Source of the DNA: Acetobacteraceae bacterium
Lineage (GTDB): Bacteria; Pseudomonadota; Alphaproteobacteria; Acetobacterales; Acetobacteraceae
Direction of reading: 5' to 3'
DNA length: 12,684 nt
Assembly (NCBI GenBank): GCA_003506895.1
Contig: DNXO01000146.1
Span: 1-12,684, forward strand
Shown in pieces: positions 1 through 6,846 of the stretch. Below the pieces are notes generated by a model. The model was not told the DNA's origin, searched no databases, and worked only from the letters and a program-made list of their open reading frames with translations. A program made the translations under genes and the position numbers. Each line of letters starts with the position of its first letter. The stretch's first letter is position 1.

Positions 1-165
1 ACCGGCCGTGCGTCCATCGAAGCGGTTATTTCTCGGCGGCCACTAAAGACCCGCTTACCCGGGAAATCGGTGTCAGAGTGAAGCCCCGTCACGACGCCGA
101 AGGGGCCGCCCCCGGCCATTCCATTCTCGCGGCGGGACGAACTGGCGATGGGACCAGAGCGTGAT

Positions 166-192
166 CGCCTGAGGTTGAACCATCCTCAGGCG
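166..192 (-). terminator. Hairpin downstream of the ModA-like gene, possible terminator
   Basis: Perfect 9-bp inverted repeat (CGCCTGAGG at 166-174 and CCTCAGGCG at 184-192) with a 9-nt loop, 11 nt beyond the stop codon of the minus-strand binding-protein gene. No run of U follows on the minus strand, so it is not a textbook intrinsic terminator. It could act as an mRNA 3' end-protecting stem or in a factor-dependent terminator. The inverted repeat is directly visible; the role is inferred. Confidence 0.5.
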
Positions 193-203
193 TGACGCGA
201 ATT

Positions 204-977
204 CTACTTCGTCGGCATCGGCTCCAGCCCAGTATCTGCCACGGTCGCACGAGCCTCGGGTGATGCCAGGAACCGGAGTAGCGCCGCACCGGCGTCGGCA
301 TGCGCCGCACCGGCCACGACCCCGGCGGAGAATACCGTGAACTTCTGCACCTCGGCCGGAAGCGGCCCCAGCAGGTCGATCCCCTGAATCGGCTTCAGTT
401 CGCTGATTTGCTGAAACCCGATCTCCGCATCCCCGCGCGCGACAACCCCACCCACCGGTTCCGCCGGGATCATCCTCGCCTTGCCCGCCATCTGCTCGGC
501 GATTCCCATCTTCTTGAACATCTCGTTGGCGATATAAACGCCGCTGGCGCTGTCGGAGTATGCGACGGACTTCGCCGCCAGCAGGGCCTGCTTCAAGGCC
601 TCCACCGAACTGACATCAGGATGCGGCGCCCCATGGCGCACCACGACGCCGATCCCCGAACGCGCGAGATCGACCCGGCTGTCGGGAACGACCTTGCCCT
701 GGTCGATCAATGTGCCGAGCGAATAGCCGACCATGATGACCACATCGATCTTCTCGCCGCGCTTCAGCCGCTGCGGCACCGCATCCACCGTGTCGCCCAT
801 GCTGGGTCCCCACGCCAGGTTCAGCGTATCGCCGCTTTGTTTCTCGAACGCCGGCGCCAGCGCCTTCAGGGCCGCGGCGAATCCGCCGGAGCTGACGACC
901 CGGACCTCATCGGCCCGAGCCCCCGAAACAAACAGCAGCAAGCCGCAGAACAAAGCGAGGTAGAAACGTGACTTCAT
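204..977 (-). CDS. ModA-like periplasmic substrate-binding protein (orphan)
   Basis: A 257-residue secreted protein of the type 2 periplasmic binding-protein fold, most like the molybdate/oxyanion-binding ModA group. Residues 1-22 form a Sec signal peptide: K2 and R4, a hydrophobic core, then an A-R-A cleavage site before D23. The mature N-terminus opens with a beta strand, then a Ser-Ser-Gly-Gly turn (29-32) and the helix 'AAALKALAPAFEKQSG', the usual ligand-loop arrangement of the family. A second Ser-rich loop 'SDSASGVY' and 'AEIGFQQISEL' match the positions of ModA second-lobe ligand segments. Length fits the family. The ATG start has an AAGGA ribosome site (985-989 on the plus strand). 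No permease or ATPase lies in the window, so ligand and transporter are unknown; molybdate, sulfate-type anions or an organic ligand are possible. Fold confidence is high, ligand confidence low. Confidence 0.85.
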   Translation of the reverse strand: MKSRFYLALFCGLLLFVSGARADEVRVVSSGGFAAALKALAPAFEKQSGDTLNLAWGPSMGDTVDAVPQRLKRGEKIDVVIMVGYSLGTLIDQGKVVPDSRVDLARSGIGVVVRHGAPHPDVSSVEALKQALLAAKSVAYSDSASGVYIANEMFKKMGIAEQMAGKARMIPAEPVGGVVARGDAEIGFQQISELKPIQGIDLLGPLPAEVQKFTVFSAGVVAGAAHADAGAALLRFLASPEARATVADTGLEPMPTK

Positions 978-1001
978 GAAACGGTCCTTCAGTTTGGTGA
1001 G

Positions 1002-1029
1002 AACCTACGCGAATGCCGGGGAGTCGCAA
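1002..1029 (-). promoter_or_regulatory. Weak candidate promoter for the ModA-like gene
   Basis: On the minus strand TTGCGA (1024-1029) and TAGGTT (1002-1007) are separated by 16 bp, about 25 nt upstream of the start codon. The match to sigma-70 hexamers is partial (4 of 6 and 3 of 6). This is the best candidate I could find in the 133-bp divergent spacer, but it is not strong. Confidence 0.2.
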
Positions 1030-1110
1030 GACGATCGTTGAATGGGATGTTGACCGGGCGGGGTGGCCCGCTCACCATTGGGTCATAAGAACGTCCAGGG
1101 CGAAATCGTC

Positions 1111-2418
1111 ATGCACCCATATACACGGCGCGGCTTTGCCGGCGGGCTTCTGGCCAGCGGTATCGCCCCGAACCTCGCCCGAGCGGAGACGCCGATCCCG
1201 CCCGAAGGCATCGGGCATAAGGTCAAGCACATCTCTTATTCCGACCAGGGGGGCAGGCCGGATGGCGTGCAGGTCATGGTCAACCGAGGCCACGTCTATG
1301 TCGGGCACATGTTCAGCAACGGCATCACGGTGCTGGACGCGGCGGACCCGAGGACGCTGAAGCCGGTCGGGTTCTGGACCGCGGGCGACTACACGCGGAC
1401 GCACCATATCCAGGTCGCCAACGACATGATGCTGGTGGCGAACGGCGCGAACATCGTTGCGATGCAGTCCTATGACAGCATGCGTGGTTACTTCGAGAAT
1501 ACGTTGGCGGACAGCATCACCAACAAGAAGAAGTTCCGTTCGGGGCTGTCGATCCACGATATCTCCAAGCCGTCGGAGTTGCGGGAAATCGCGTTCCTGG
1601 AGATGCCGGGGTTGGGGATCAACCGGTTATGGTGGGTCGGCGGCCGTTACGCCTACGTCTCGGCACATTTCGACGGGTTCACCGATCATATCCTGTGCAT
1701 CGTCGATCTGAAGGACATCACGAAGCCGGAGATCGTTTCGAAGTGGTGGCTGCCGGGGATGAACCGGGCGGCGGGCGAGACCTCGCAGTCCCCCAAGGGC
1801 AAGCGGTGGGCGCTGCATCACATGATCACCGCCGGCGACCGCGGCTATGCGGCGTGGCGCGATGGCGGCTTCACCATCCACGACATCTCCGACCCGGCCG
1901 CGCCGAAGCTGCTGTCGCACATCAACTGGTCGCCGCCGTTTCCGGGCGGCACGCACACGCCGCTGCCTCTGGCAGGGCGCGGGTTGGCGGTCGTTGCGGA
2001 TGAATCGAACGCCGACCAGTGCGCGAAAGGAATCTTTCATACCTTCGTGCTGGATGTGCGCGCGCCGGAAAACCCGGTGCCGATCTCGACACTGCCGACG
2101 CCGACGGACCGGGACTACTGCAAGCTGGGCAATTTCGGGCCGCATAACCTGCATGAGAACCGGCCCGGCGCGTTCCAGTCGGAGGATACGATCTTCGCGA
2201 CGTATCACAACGCCGGGCTGCGGGTGTTCGATATCCGGGATCAGTTCGCGCCGAAGGAGATTGCTTACTGGGTGCCTCCGGTGCCGAAGCGACTGGTGGA
2301 TCCGCGGCCGAATATCGCTTTGGCGGCGCAGACCTGCGATGCGTATGTGTCCAAGAACGGGATTATCTATCTCAGCGACTGGAACGCAGGGCTGCATGTA
2401 TTGGAGTACAAAGGGTAA
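1111..2418 (+). CDS. Tat-exported LVIVD-repeat beta-propeller protein
   Basis: A 435-residue predicted periplasmic protein with repeated beta-propeller blades of the LVIVD type ('GLSIHDISKPSELREI', 'ILCIVDLKDITKP', 'GFTIHDISDPAAPKLLS', 'GLRVFDIRDQFAPKEIAYW', 'GLHVLEYKG'). I chose the ATG at 1111 rather than the in-frame GTG at 1063. It places a twin-arginine signal right at the N-terminus: T-R-R-G-F at 5-9, a short hydrophobic stretch, then A-R-A before E26. Export by Tat would mean folding, or cofactor loading, in the cytoplasm. His residues cluster at 98-99, 236-237, 282, 345, 348 and 366, each in a similar blade context, which would suit a metal site near the propeller axis; that is inference. 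The enzymatic role is unknown. The gene diverges from the ModA-like gene and converges on the cupin/MFS pair with a 29-bp gap. Confidence 0.85.
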   Translation: MHPYTRRGFAGGLLASGIAPNLARAETPIPPEGIGHKVKHISYSDQGGRPDGVQVMVNRGHVYVGHMFSNGITVLDAADPRTLKPVGFWTAGDYTRTHHIQVANDMMLVANGANIVAMQSYDSMRGYFENTLADSITNKKKFRSGLSIHDISKPSELREIAFLEMPGLGINRLWWVGGRYAYVSAHFDGFTDHILCIVDLKDITKPEIVSKWWLPGMNRAAGETSQSPKGKRWALHHMITAGDRGYAAWRDGGFTIHDISDPAAPKLLSHINWSPPFPGGTHTPLPLAGRGLAVVADESNADQCAKGIFHTFVLDVRAPENPVPISTLPTPTDRDYCKLGNFGPHNLHENRPGAFQSEDTIFATYHNAGLRVFDIRDQFAPKEIAYWVPPVPKRLVDPRPNIALAAQTCDAYVSKNGIIYLSDWNAGLHVLEYKG

Positions 2419-2436
2419 TCCGAACCGCGTGCAGGG

Positions 2437-2457
2437 GGCCGGACGCGCTATGCGGCC
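2437..2457. terminator. GC-rich dyad between convergent genes, weak bidirectional terminator candidate
   Basis: GGCCG (2437-2441) and CGGCC (2453-2457) flank an 11-nt loop. Surrounding G and C runs could lengthen the stem with a bulge. It sits in the gap between the LVIVD gene and the end of the cupin gene, where a shared terminator would be expected. There is no clear U tract in either direction. Confidence 0.25.
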
Positions 2458-2777
2458 TCTCCCCCAACCGGACCATAAAAGATCACCCACACCGCCAGAT
2501 CAGGGGTAAAATCCTCGAACCGGTGCGGCTGATTCGCCGCTACGAACAACGCGTCACCCGGCCTGAACGCCACCCGCTCCTCACCGCGGACGAACCACCC
2601 CCGTCCGGCGACCACCACGTAGATCTCATCGCGATCATGTGGGACCTGCTCGTCAGTTCCCTTCGGGGCGTACCAGCGCAGTTCCATCGAGCCATGCCGC
2701 ATCAGCAAGGCCGACAGCCGGCCGGGCTCCAGCGCCATGGCCTCCGCCGTATCGCGCGACAACAAAACCGGGACCAT
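2448..2777 (-). CDS. Small single-domain cupin protein
   Basis: A 109-residue cytosolic cupin-2-type beta barrel. Motif 1 is present as 'PHDRDEIYVVVAGRG' (residues 46-60), with H47 and E51 in metal-ligand positions. R49 stands where the second His of the HxH pair is usual. Motif 2 is 'GDALFVAANQPHRFED' (74-89), supplying H85. The metal site is therefore one ligand short of the classic 3-His/1-Glu set, so the protein may bind metal weakly, or act as a sensor or small isomerase-like enzyme. No signal peptide. An AGGAG ribosome site lies 6 nt before the ATG. The gene follows the MFS transporter stop by only 9 nt, so the two are almost certainly co-transcribed, and it may act on or sense the transported compound. 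The substrate is not predictable. Confidence 0.85.
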   Translation of the reverse strand: MVPVLLSRDTAEAMALEPGRLSALLMRHGSMELRWYAPKGTDEQVPHDRDEIYVVVAGRGWFVRGEERVAFRPGDALFVAANQPHRFEDFTPDLAVWVIFYGPVGGEAA

Positions 2778-2786
2778 ATCGGACTC

Positions 2787-4055
2787 CTATCTCAACGGCC
2801 GGTGCGCTGTCTCCCGCATGCCGGCGATGATGATGAAACTGACGGTGGCGGCCGCCATCACATAGGCCGTGGGCGCCATCTTGGATCCCGTCGTGTCGAT
2901 CAGCCATTGCGAAATGAACGGGGCGAACCCGCCGAAAATCGCCACCGCCAGGGCATAGGACGATGACATCCAGGTAGAACGGCCGCGTGTCGGAAATATC
3001 TCGGCGATCGCCGCCGGCCCGGGACCGGAGAACAACGAAATCGCAAACGCAAACGCGATCTGGATCAGAACGACACTGGCGAAACCGTAACCACCGGTCA
3101 GCACATAAAACGCCGGAATCGGCAGCACGAAACACAGAGCGCACGATGCCAGCAGCAGTTTCTTGCGGCCTATCCGGTCGGACAACGCGCCCATCAACGG
3201 CACCAGAACCACCAGGGCGAGCAAACTGGCCGTCGACGCCCACAGCGACTGGGCCGCGGTCAAATGCAACTGCGTTCGTGTATACGTCGGCATATACGTC
3301 AGGAAAACATAGAACGAGACGGTCCACAGCACGGTAAAGCCGAACGCCTGCGCCGCGTGTCCGAAGGTCGAGGCCTCCGCCGCCGCGCCTACCGCGACGG
3401 ATTCCCGGTATGGCGGGGTTTCGTCCACCTCCCGCCGCAGCCACAGGCCGATCGGCCCGAACAACCCGCCCAGCAGGAAGGGAATGCGCCAACCCCACTC
3501 GTTGATCGCGTCCGCACCGATCGTCGAGGTCAGCAGCGCCGACAGGCCGACACCCAAAAGGCTGCCGCCGGCTACCGACATCTGCTGGAAGCTGGTGTAG
3601 AGGCCGCGTTTGCCCTCCACCGACCACTCGGCCATGAACGCGGTCGCCCCGCCCCACTCGCCGCCGGTGGAAAACCCCTGCAGCAACCGGGCGAGCAGCA
3701 GCAGGATGGGCGCCCAGACCCCGATGGCGGCGTAGGTCGGCAGCACGCCGATAATCACCGTGCCCACCGCCATCAACAGGATCGTCAGGATCAGCGCCGG
3801 CTTGCGGCCTTGCGTGTCACCCATCCGCCCGATCACGATCCCGCCCAACGGCCGGAACACCAATCCCACGCCAAAGATCAGGAACGTATTGAGCAACGAG
3901 GTGCGCGGATCGTCCTTGGGGAAGAAATTCAGCGCCAGGGATCCGGCCAAAAAGCCGAACACGCCGAAATCGTACCATTCCATGACGTTGCCGATGGTCG
4001 CGGCATAAATCGCCTTGCGGCTTTGCGCCTCGGTCGGCTTCGCGGACCCCGTCAT
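2787..4055 (-). CDS. MHS-family major facilitator transporter
   Basis: A 422-residue inner-membrane transporter with about 12 hydrophobic helices. The metabolite:H+ symporter group (ProP, KgtP, ShiA relatives) is recognised by 'GNVMEWYDFGVFG' in helix 1 (residues 22-34), the MFS loop 2-3 signature 'GRMGDTQGRK' (76-85), and 'LQGFSTGGEWGGA' in helix 4 (125-137). A second loop signature 'GALSDRIGRKK' starts the C-terminal half. Members import small polar metabolites such as dicarboxylates, betaine or shikimate with protons; the substrate here is unknown. The ATG start has an AGGGGT ribosome site 6 nt upstream. mltG ends 72 nt upstream on the same strand, so read-through from the fab operon is possible, but the function points to a separate unit. 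The cupin gene follows after 9 nt. Confidence 0.9.
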   Translation of the reverse strand: MTGSAKPTEAQSRKAIYAATIGNVMEWYDFGVFGFLAGSLALNFFPKDDPRTSLLNTFLIFGVGLVFRPLGGIVIGRMGDTQGRKPALILTILLMAVGTVIIGVLPTYAAIGVWAPILLLLARLLQGFSTGGEWGGATAFMAEWSVEGKRGLYTSFQQMSVAGGSLLGVGLSALLTSTIGADAINEWGWRIPFLLGGLFGPIGLWLRREVDETPPYRESVAVGAAAEASTFGHAAQAFGFTVLWTVSFYVFLTYMPTYTRTQLHLTAAQSLWASTASLLALVVLVPLMGALSDRIGRKKLLLASCALCFVLPIPAFYVLTGGYGFASVVLIQIAFAFAISLFSGPGPAAIAEIFPTRGRSTWMSSSYALAVAIFGGFAPFISQWLIDTTGSKMAPTAYVMAAATVSFIIIAGMRETAHRPLR

Positions 4056-4127
4056 GAGTGACCCCTGACTGTTTCGGGCATCGAAGCATGCGGGCAGCGG
4101 GACGGGAAGTGGCCAGCCGGATGACGC

Positions 4128-5192
4128 TTAGTCCGTACTGCTCCGAGACGCCGGCGGGACCATCGCGCGCCACCGTGCCACCGCCGCACCGTGCGCCTCA
4201 TAGCTGCGGGAGAACGTATGCCCGCCCGATCCGTCCGCCACGAAAAACAGGTCGTCGCTTGAGGCTGGATGCAGAACCGCCCGGATACTATCCAGCCCAG
4301 GCGAGCAGATCGGTGCGGGCGGCAACCCGACGCTGCGATAGGTGTTGAACGGGTCATCGCGCATCAGTTCGGCCTTGGTGAGATGATGGTCCAGCACCCC
4401 CGCCCCGTTGCTGGCGAGGTAAACCACCGTCGGGTCCGCCTGCAGCCGCATGCCCTGGCGAAGCCGGTTGAGGTAAACCGCGGCGACGTGCGCCCGCTCC
4501 TCGGGTTTGGCGGTTTCCCGCTCGACGATGCTGGCCAGGATCAACGCATCCCGCGGGCTGGCAAGCGGCAGTCCCGGCGCCCGGTCGGCCCAGGCCGCGG
4601 CCAGCGCCTTGTCCATGGCAACCCTGGCGCGTCCGACCAACGCCGTCCGGTCGGTGCCATACGCGTAGTCATAGGTCTGAGGCAGGACAGAGCCTTCCTC
4701 GACCGTGCCGATCTCCCCGGTCATCGCGTCGGTTCGGCGGACCAAGCCAAGAATCTGTTGCGCGGTCAGTCCCTCGGCGAGGGTCAGATGATGCTGGACC
4801 GGGCGGGCGGTGCGTAAAATCTCCAGCACCTGGCGGACAGACGCATGGGCCGGGAACGCGAACTCCGCGGCGTGCAACGTGCCCTCGCGCGCGGTCAGCC
4901 AAACCGCCGCGCGGAACAACAGCGGTTGCGCGATCACCCCATCCGAAGCCAATGCTTCGGCGAGTTGAACCGTGCCGCCATGGGGGATGACGATCGCCCG
5001 TGCGTCAGCCAGCGGCCCCGGTTGGAGCAACGCGGCCGACCACAAGCGGGCACCGCCGAGTCCGGCGCCGGCCAAAGCGGCCACCGCCAGGATCCCGGCC
5101 GCGATCCGCCGCGTCCACCCCCGCCGAGCGGGTGGCGCAGGGTCAGTGGGCGGCGCGGAAGATGACAGAGGCGTTGGTGCCACCGAACCCAA
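4128..5192 (-). CDS. mltG: Endolytic murein transglycosylase MltG
   Basis: MltG (YceG-like) cleaves nascent glycan strands in the periplasm and helps set peptidoglycan chain length. The protein is about 354 residues: a Pro/Ser-rich cytosolic tail, one membrane anchor at roughly 30-50, then the periplasmic catalytic domain. The family signature 'LASIVERETAKPEER' is present with catalytic Glu at about 224. It is followed by 'LNRLRQGMRLQADPTVVY', 'PFNTYRSVGLPPAPICSPG' and the C-terminal 'DLFFVADGSGGHTFSRSYEAH', all typical. The start is uncertain. The frame opens with TTG at 5192 or GTG at 5183, both inside the 3' end of fabF (overlap about 50 or 41 bp), with no obvious ribosome site, so translation is probably coupled to fabF. 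A downstream start would cut into the membrane anchor. Its place as last gene after fabF is common in alphaproteobacteria. Confidence 0.93.
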   Translation of the reverse strand: MGSVAPTPLSSSAPPTDPAPPARRGWTRRIAAGILAVAALAGAGLGGARLWSAALLQPGPLADARAIVIPHGGTVQLAEALASDGVIAQPLLFRAAVWLTAREGTLHAAEFAFPAHASVRQVLEILRTARPVQHHLTLAEGLTAQQILGLVRRTDAMTGEIGTVEEGSVLPQTYDYAYGTDRTALVGRARVAMDKALAAAWADRAPGLPLASPRDALILASIVERETAKPEERAHVAAVYLNRLRQGMRLQADPTVVYLASNGAGVLDHHLTKAELMRDDPFNTYRSVGLPPAPICSPGLDSIRAVLHPASSDDLFFVADGSGGHTFSRSYEAHGAAVARWRAMVPPASRSSTD

Positions 5193-6405
5193 AGCTGTTG
5201 GACAAGGCCACCTTGATCTTGCGCTGCTGCGCCGTCTTCGCCACCCGATCGATCACGCTCTCGCGGCTCGGGTTATCCAGGTTCAACGTCGGCGGGGCAA
5301 CACCGTCGCGGATCGCCAGGATCGAGAACACAGCCTCGATCGCGCCGGCCGCGCCCAGCAGATGGCCCGTCGCCGACTTGGTGGACGACATCGCCAGCCC
5401 GCGCGCGGAGTCACCGAACAGGCGTTCGACAGCCTCAAGCTCCAGGTCATCGCCCATCGGCGTGGAGGTGCCGTGCGCGTTGACGTACTGGATGTCGGCC
5501 GGGCTGAACCCACCGCTCCGCATCGCCGCCCGCATGGCGCGGAACGCCCCATCATGCCCTTCCGCCGGAGCGGTGATATGATGGGCGTCGCCGGACATGC
5601 CGTAGCCAGACACCTCGGCATAGATTTTCGCGCCGCGCCGTTTGGCGTGCTCGTATTCCTCAAGCACGACGCAGGCGGAGCCCTCGCCCATCACGAAGCC
5701 ATCGCGATCCCGGTCCCACGGACGCGACGCCGCTTCCGGGCGATCGTTGAAGCCGGTGGACAAAGCGCGGGAGGCACAGAACCCGGCGATCCCAAGTTCA
5801 CAGACGGTGGCTTCGGAGCCACCCGCCAGCATGACGTCGGCATCGCCCCAACCGATCAGGCGGGAGGCATCGCCAATGGCATGCACACCCGTGGCGCAGG
5901 CCGTGACGACCGAATGGTTCGGGCCCTTGAAGCCGTACTTGATCGACAGATGACCCGAGGCCAGGTTGCTCAGCGCCGAGGGAATGAAAAACGGCGACAG
6001 ACGCCGTGCCTTGCCCTCGTGAACCAGGATCGAAGCCTGATAAACCGTTTCCAGTCCGCCGATGCCTGAACCGATCATGACGCCGGTGGCGCACTTGTCG
6101 TCCTCGGTTTCCGGGACCCACCCCGAATCCTCAACGGCCTCGGTGCCGGCGACCATCGCCAGATGGATAAAGCGATCCATCTTCTTCTGGTCCTTGACCG
6201 GGATCCATTCGTTGATGTCCAGGTTGCCGGTTTCGCGGGTGCCGACGGGCACCTGCCCAGCTACCTTGCACGGCGAGTCCTTTGCATCGAACACCGTTAT
6301 GGCGCCGATTCCCGACTCGCTGTTGATCAACCGACGCCAGACGTGTTCCACGCCCAGCCCAAGGGGACAGGCGATCCCCATGCCCGTCACCACTACACGC
6401 CGCAT
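5143..6405 (-). CDS. fabF: Beta-ketoacyl-ACP synthase II (FabF)
   Basis: FabF condenses malonyl-ACP with a growing acyl-ACP, releasing CO2, in cytosolic type II fatty acid synthesis. The 420-residue length is normal. The thiolase-fold catalytic triad is intact: Cys170 in 'VVTACATGVHAIG', His311 in 'YVNAHGTSTPMGD' and His348 in 'KSATGHLLGAAG', with the conserved Lys343. The C-terminal Gly-rich loop 'NSFGFGGTNASVIF' is complete. ATG start with AAAGG about 9 nt upstream. It lies 35 nt after acpP, the usual acpP-fabF arrangement, and its 3' end overlaps the mltG start. It is called FabF rather than FabB from the acpP linkage and motif pattern. Nothing odd is seen in the coding sequence. Confidence 0.97.
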   Translation of the reverse strand: MRRVVVTGMGIACPLGLGVEHVWRRLINSESGIGAITVFDAKDSPCKVAGQVPVGTRETGNLDINEWIPVKDQKKMDRFIHLAMVAGTEAVEDSGWVPETEDDKCATGVMIGSGIGGLETVYQASILVHEGKARRLSPFFIPSALSNLASGHLSIKYGFKGPNHSVVTACATGVHAIGDASRLIGWGDADVMLAGGSEATVCELGIAGFCASRALSTGFNDRPEAASRPWDRDRDGFVMGEGSACVVLEEYEHAKRRGAKIYAEVSGYGMSGDAHHITAPAEGHDGAFRAMRAAMRSGGFSPADIQYVNAHGTSTPMGDDLELEAVERLFGDSARGLAMSSTKSATGHLLGAAGAIEAVFSILAIRDGVAPPTLNLDNPSRESVIDRVAKTAQQRKIKVALSNSFGFGGTNASVIFRAAH

Positions 6406-6440
6406 CGCCGCAGGCCTTTCGCGCTGGTCAGAAGCAGGTC

Positions 6441-6677
6441 TTATTGCTGCTGCTTTTCGATATAGTCGACCGCATCCTTCACGGTGGCGATCTTTTCGGC
6501 GGCATCCTCGGGGATTTCGACGCTGAATTCCTCTTCGAACGCCATCACCAGCTCGACCGTGTCCAGGCTGTCGGCGCCCAGATCGTCGATGAAGGACGCG
6601 TCCATCGTTACCTTGGATTCATCGACACCAAGGTGTTCCACGACGATCCGCTTAATCTTGTCAGCAATCTCGCTCAT
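6441..6677 (-). CDS. acpP: Acyl carrier protein
   Basis: A 78-residue acidic helical carrier that holds acyl intermediates on 4'-phosphopantetheine during fatty acid synthesis. The attachment site is Ser37 in 'DDLGADSLDTVELVMAFE', matching the family signature. Helices 1 to 4 are complete and the protein ends in a Gln-rich tail. The frame stays open upstream to 6782, but the ATG at 6677 is correct: it begins the conserved 'MSEIADKIKRIVVEHLGV' and has AGGAG 11 nt upstream. The upstream extension has no ACP homology. The gene lies between fabG (169-nt gap) and fabF (35-nt gap). The long upstream gap and a TATAAA element suggest extra transcription of its own, in keeping with ACP being needed in large amounts. 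Confidence 0.97.
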   Translation of the reverse strand: MSEIADKIKRIVVEHLGVDESKVTMDASFIDDLGADSLDTVELVMAFEEEFSVEIPEDAAEKIATVKDAVDYIEKQQQ

Positions 6678-6707
6678 CGGCTCCGCTACTCCTGAACTAC
6701 TGTTCGG

Positions 6708-6713
6708 TTTATA
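6708..6713 (-). promoter_or_regulatory. Possible acpP-proximal -10 element
   Basis: TATAAA on the minus strand in a locally AT-rich pocket of the fabG-acpP gap. Transcription would start near 6701, about 24 nt before the acpP ATG and just upstream of its AGGAG site. No good -35 hexamer is found 16-18 bp upstream, so the call rests on the -10 and on the unusual gap length. Confidence 0.3.
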
Positions 6714-6803
6714 CTCGTTGTCCGGCTCTTTTCCGTGGCCGGCGCCTTGTCCCGGTTCACGAAGCGAGCCCCCGCCAGACATAGCGTCGGGCGCTTAGCA
6801 TGG

Positions 6804-6821
6804 TTTCCCAAGGACGGGAAA
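6804..6821 (-). other. Small dyad in the fabG-acpP intercistronic region
   Basis: TTTCCC (6804-6809) and GGGAAA (6816-6821) form a perfect 6-bp stem with a 6-nt loop, 25 nt past the fabG stop. No U tract follows on the transcribed strand. It may be a processing or mRNA-stability stem separating the fabG and acpP messages, or a chance repeat. Confidence 0.3.
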
Positions 6822-6846
6822 GGTCGGCGGTTGGTCACGTCCTACA

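Noticed and set aside
300..971. 223-codon open frame on the plus strand opposite the ModA-like gene
   Set aside because: Arg/His-rich product with no family motifs, fully antisense to a well-supported binding protein; a typical high-GC shadow.
1063..1110. Upstream GTG start for the LVIVD protein
   Set aside because: It would bury the twin-arginine signal 16 residues inside and has no ribosome site.
2653..3657. 334-codon minus-strand frame within the MFS region
   Set aside because: Out-of-frame shadow, Gly/Arg/Val/Asp-rich; the MFS frame has the real motifs.
3264..4061. 265-codon plus-strand frame opposite the MFS gene
   Set aside because: Gln/Arg/His-rich, no recognisable domain, antisense to a transporter with clear signatures.
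4972..6069. 365-codon plus-strand frame across mltG/fabF
   Set aside because: Despite its length, it is opposite intact fabF codons with Arg-rich content and no motif.
6678..6782. N-terminal extension of the acyl carrier protein frame
   Set aside because: Not ACP-like; the conserved start and the AGGAG support 6677.
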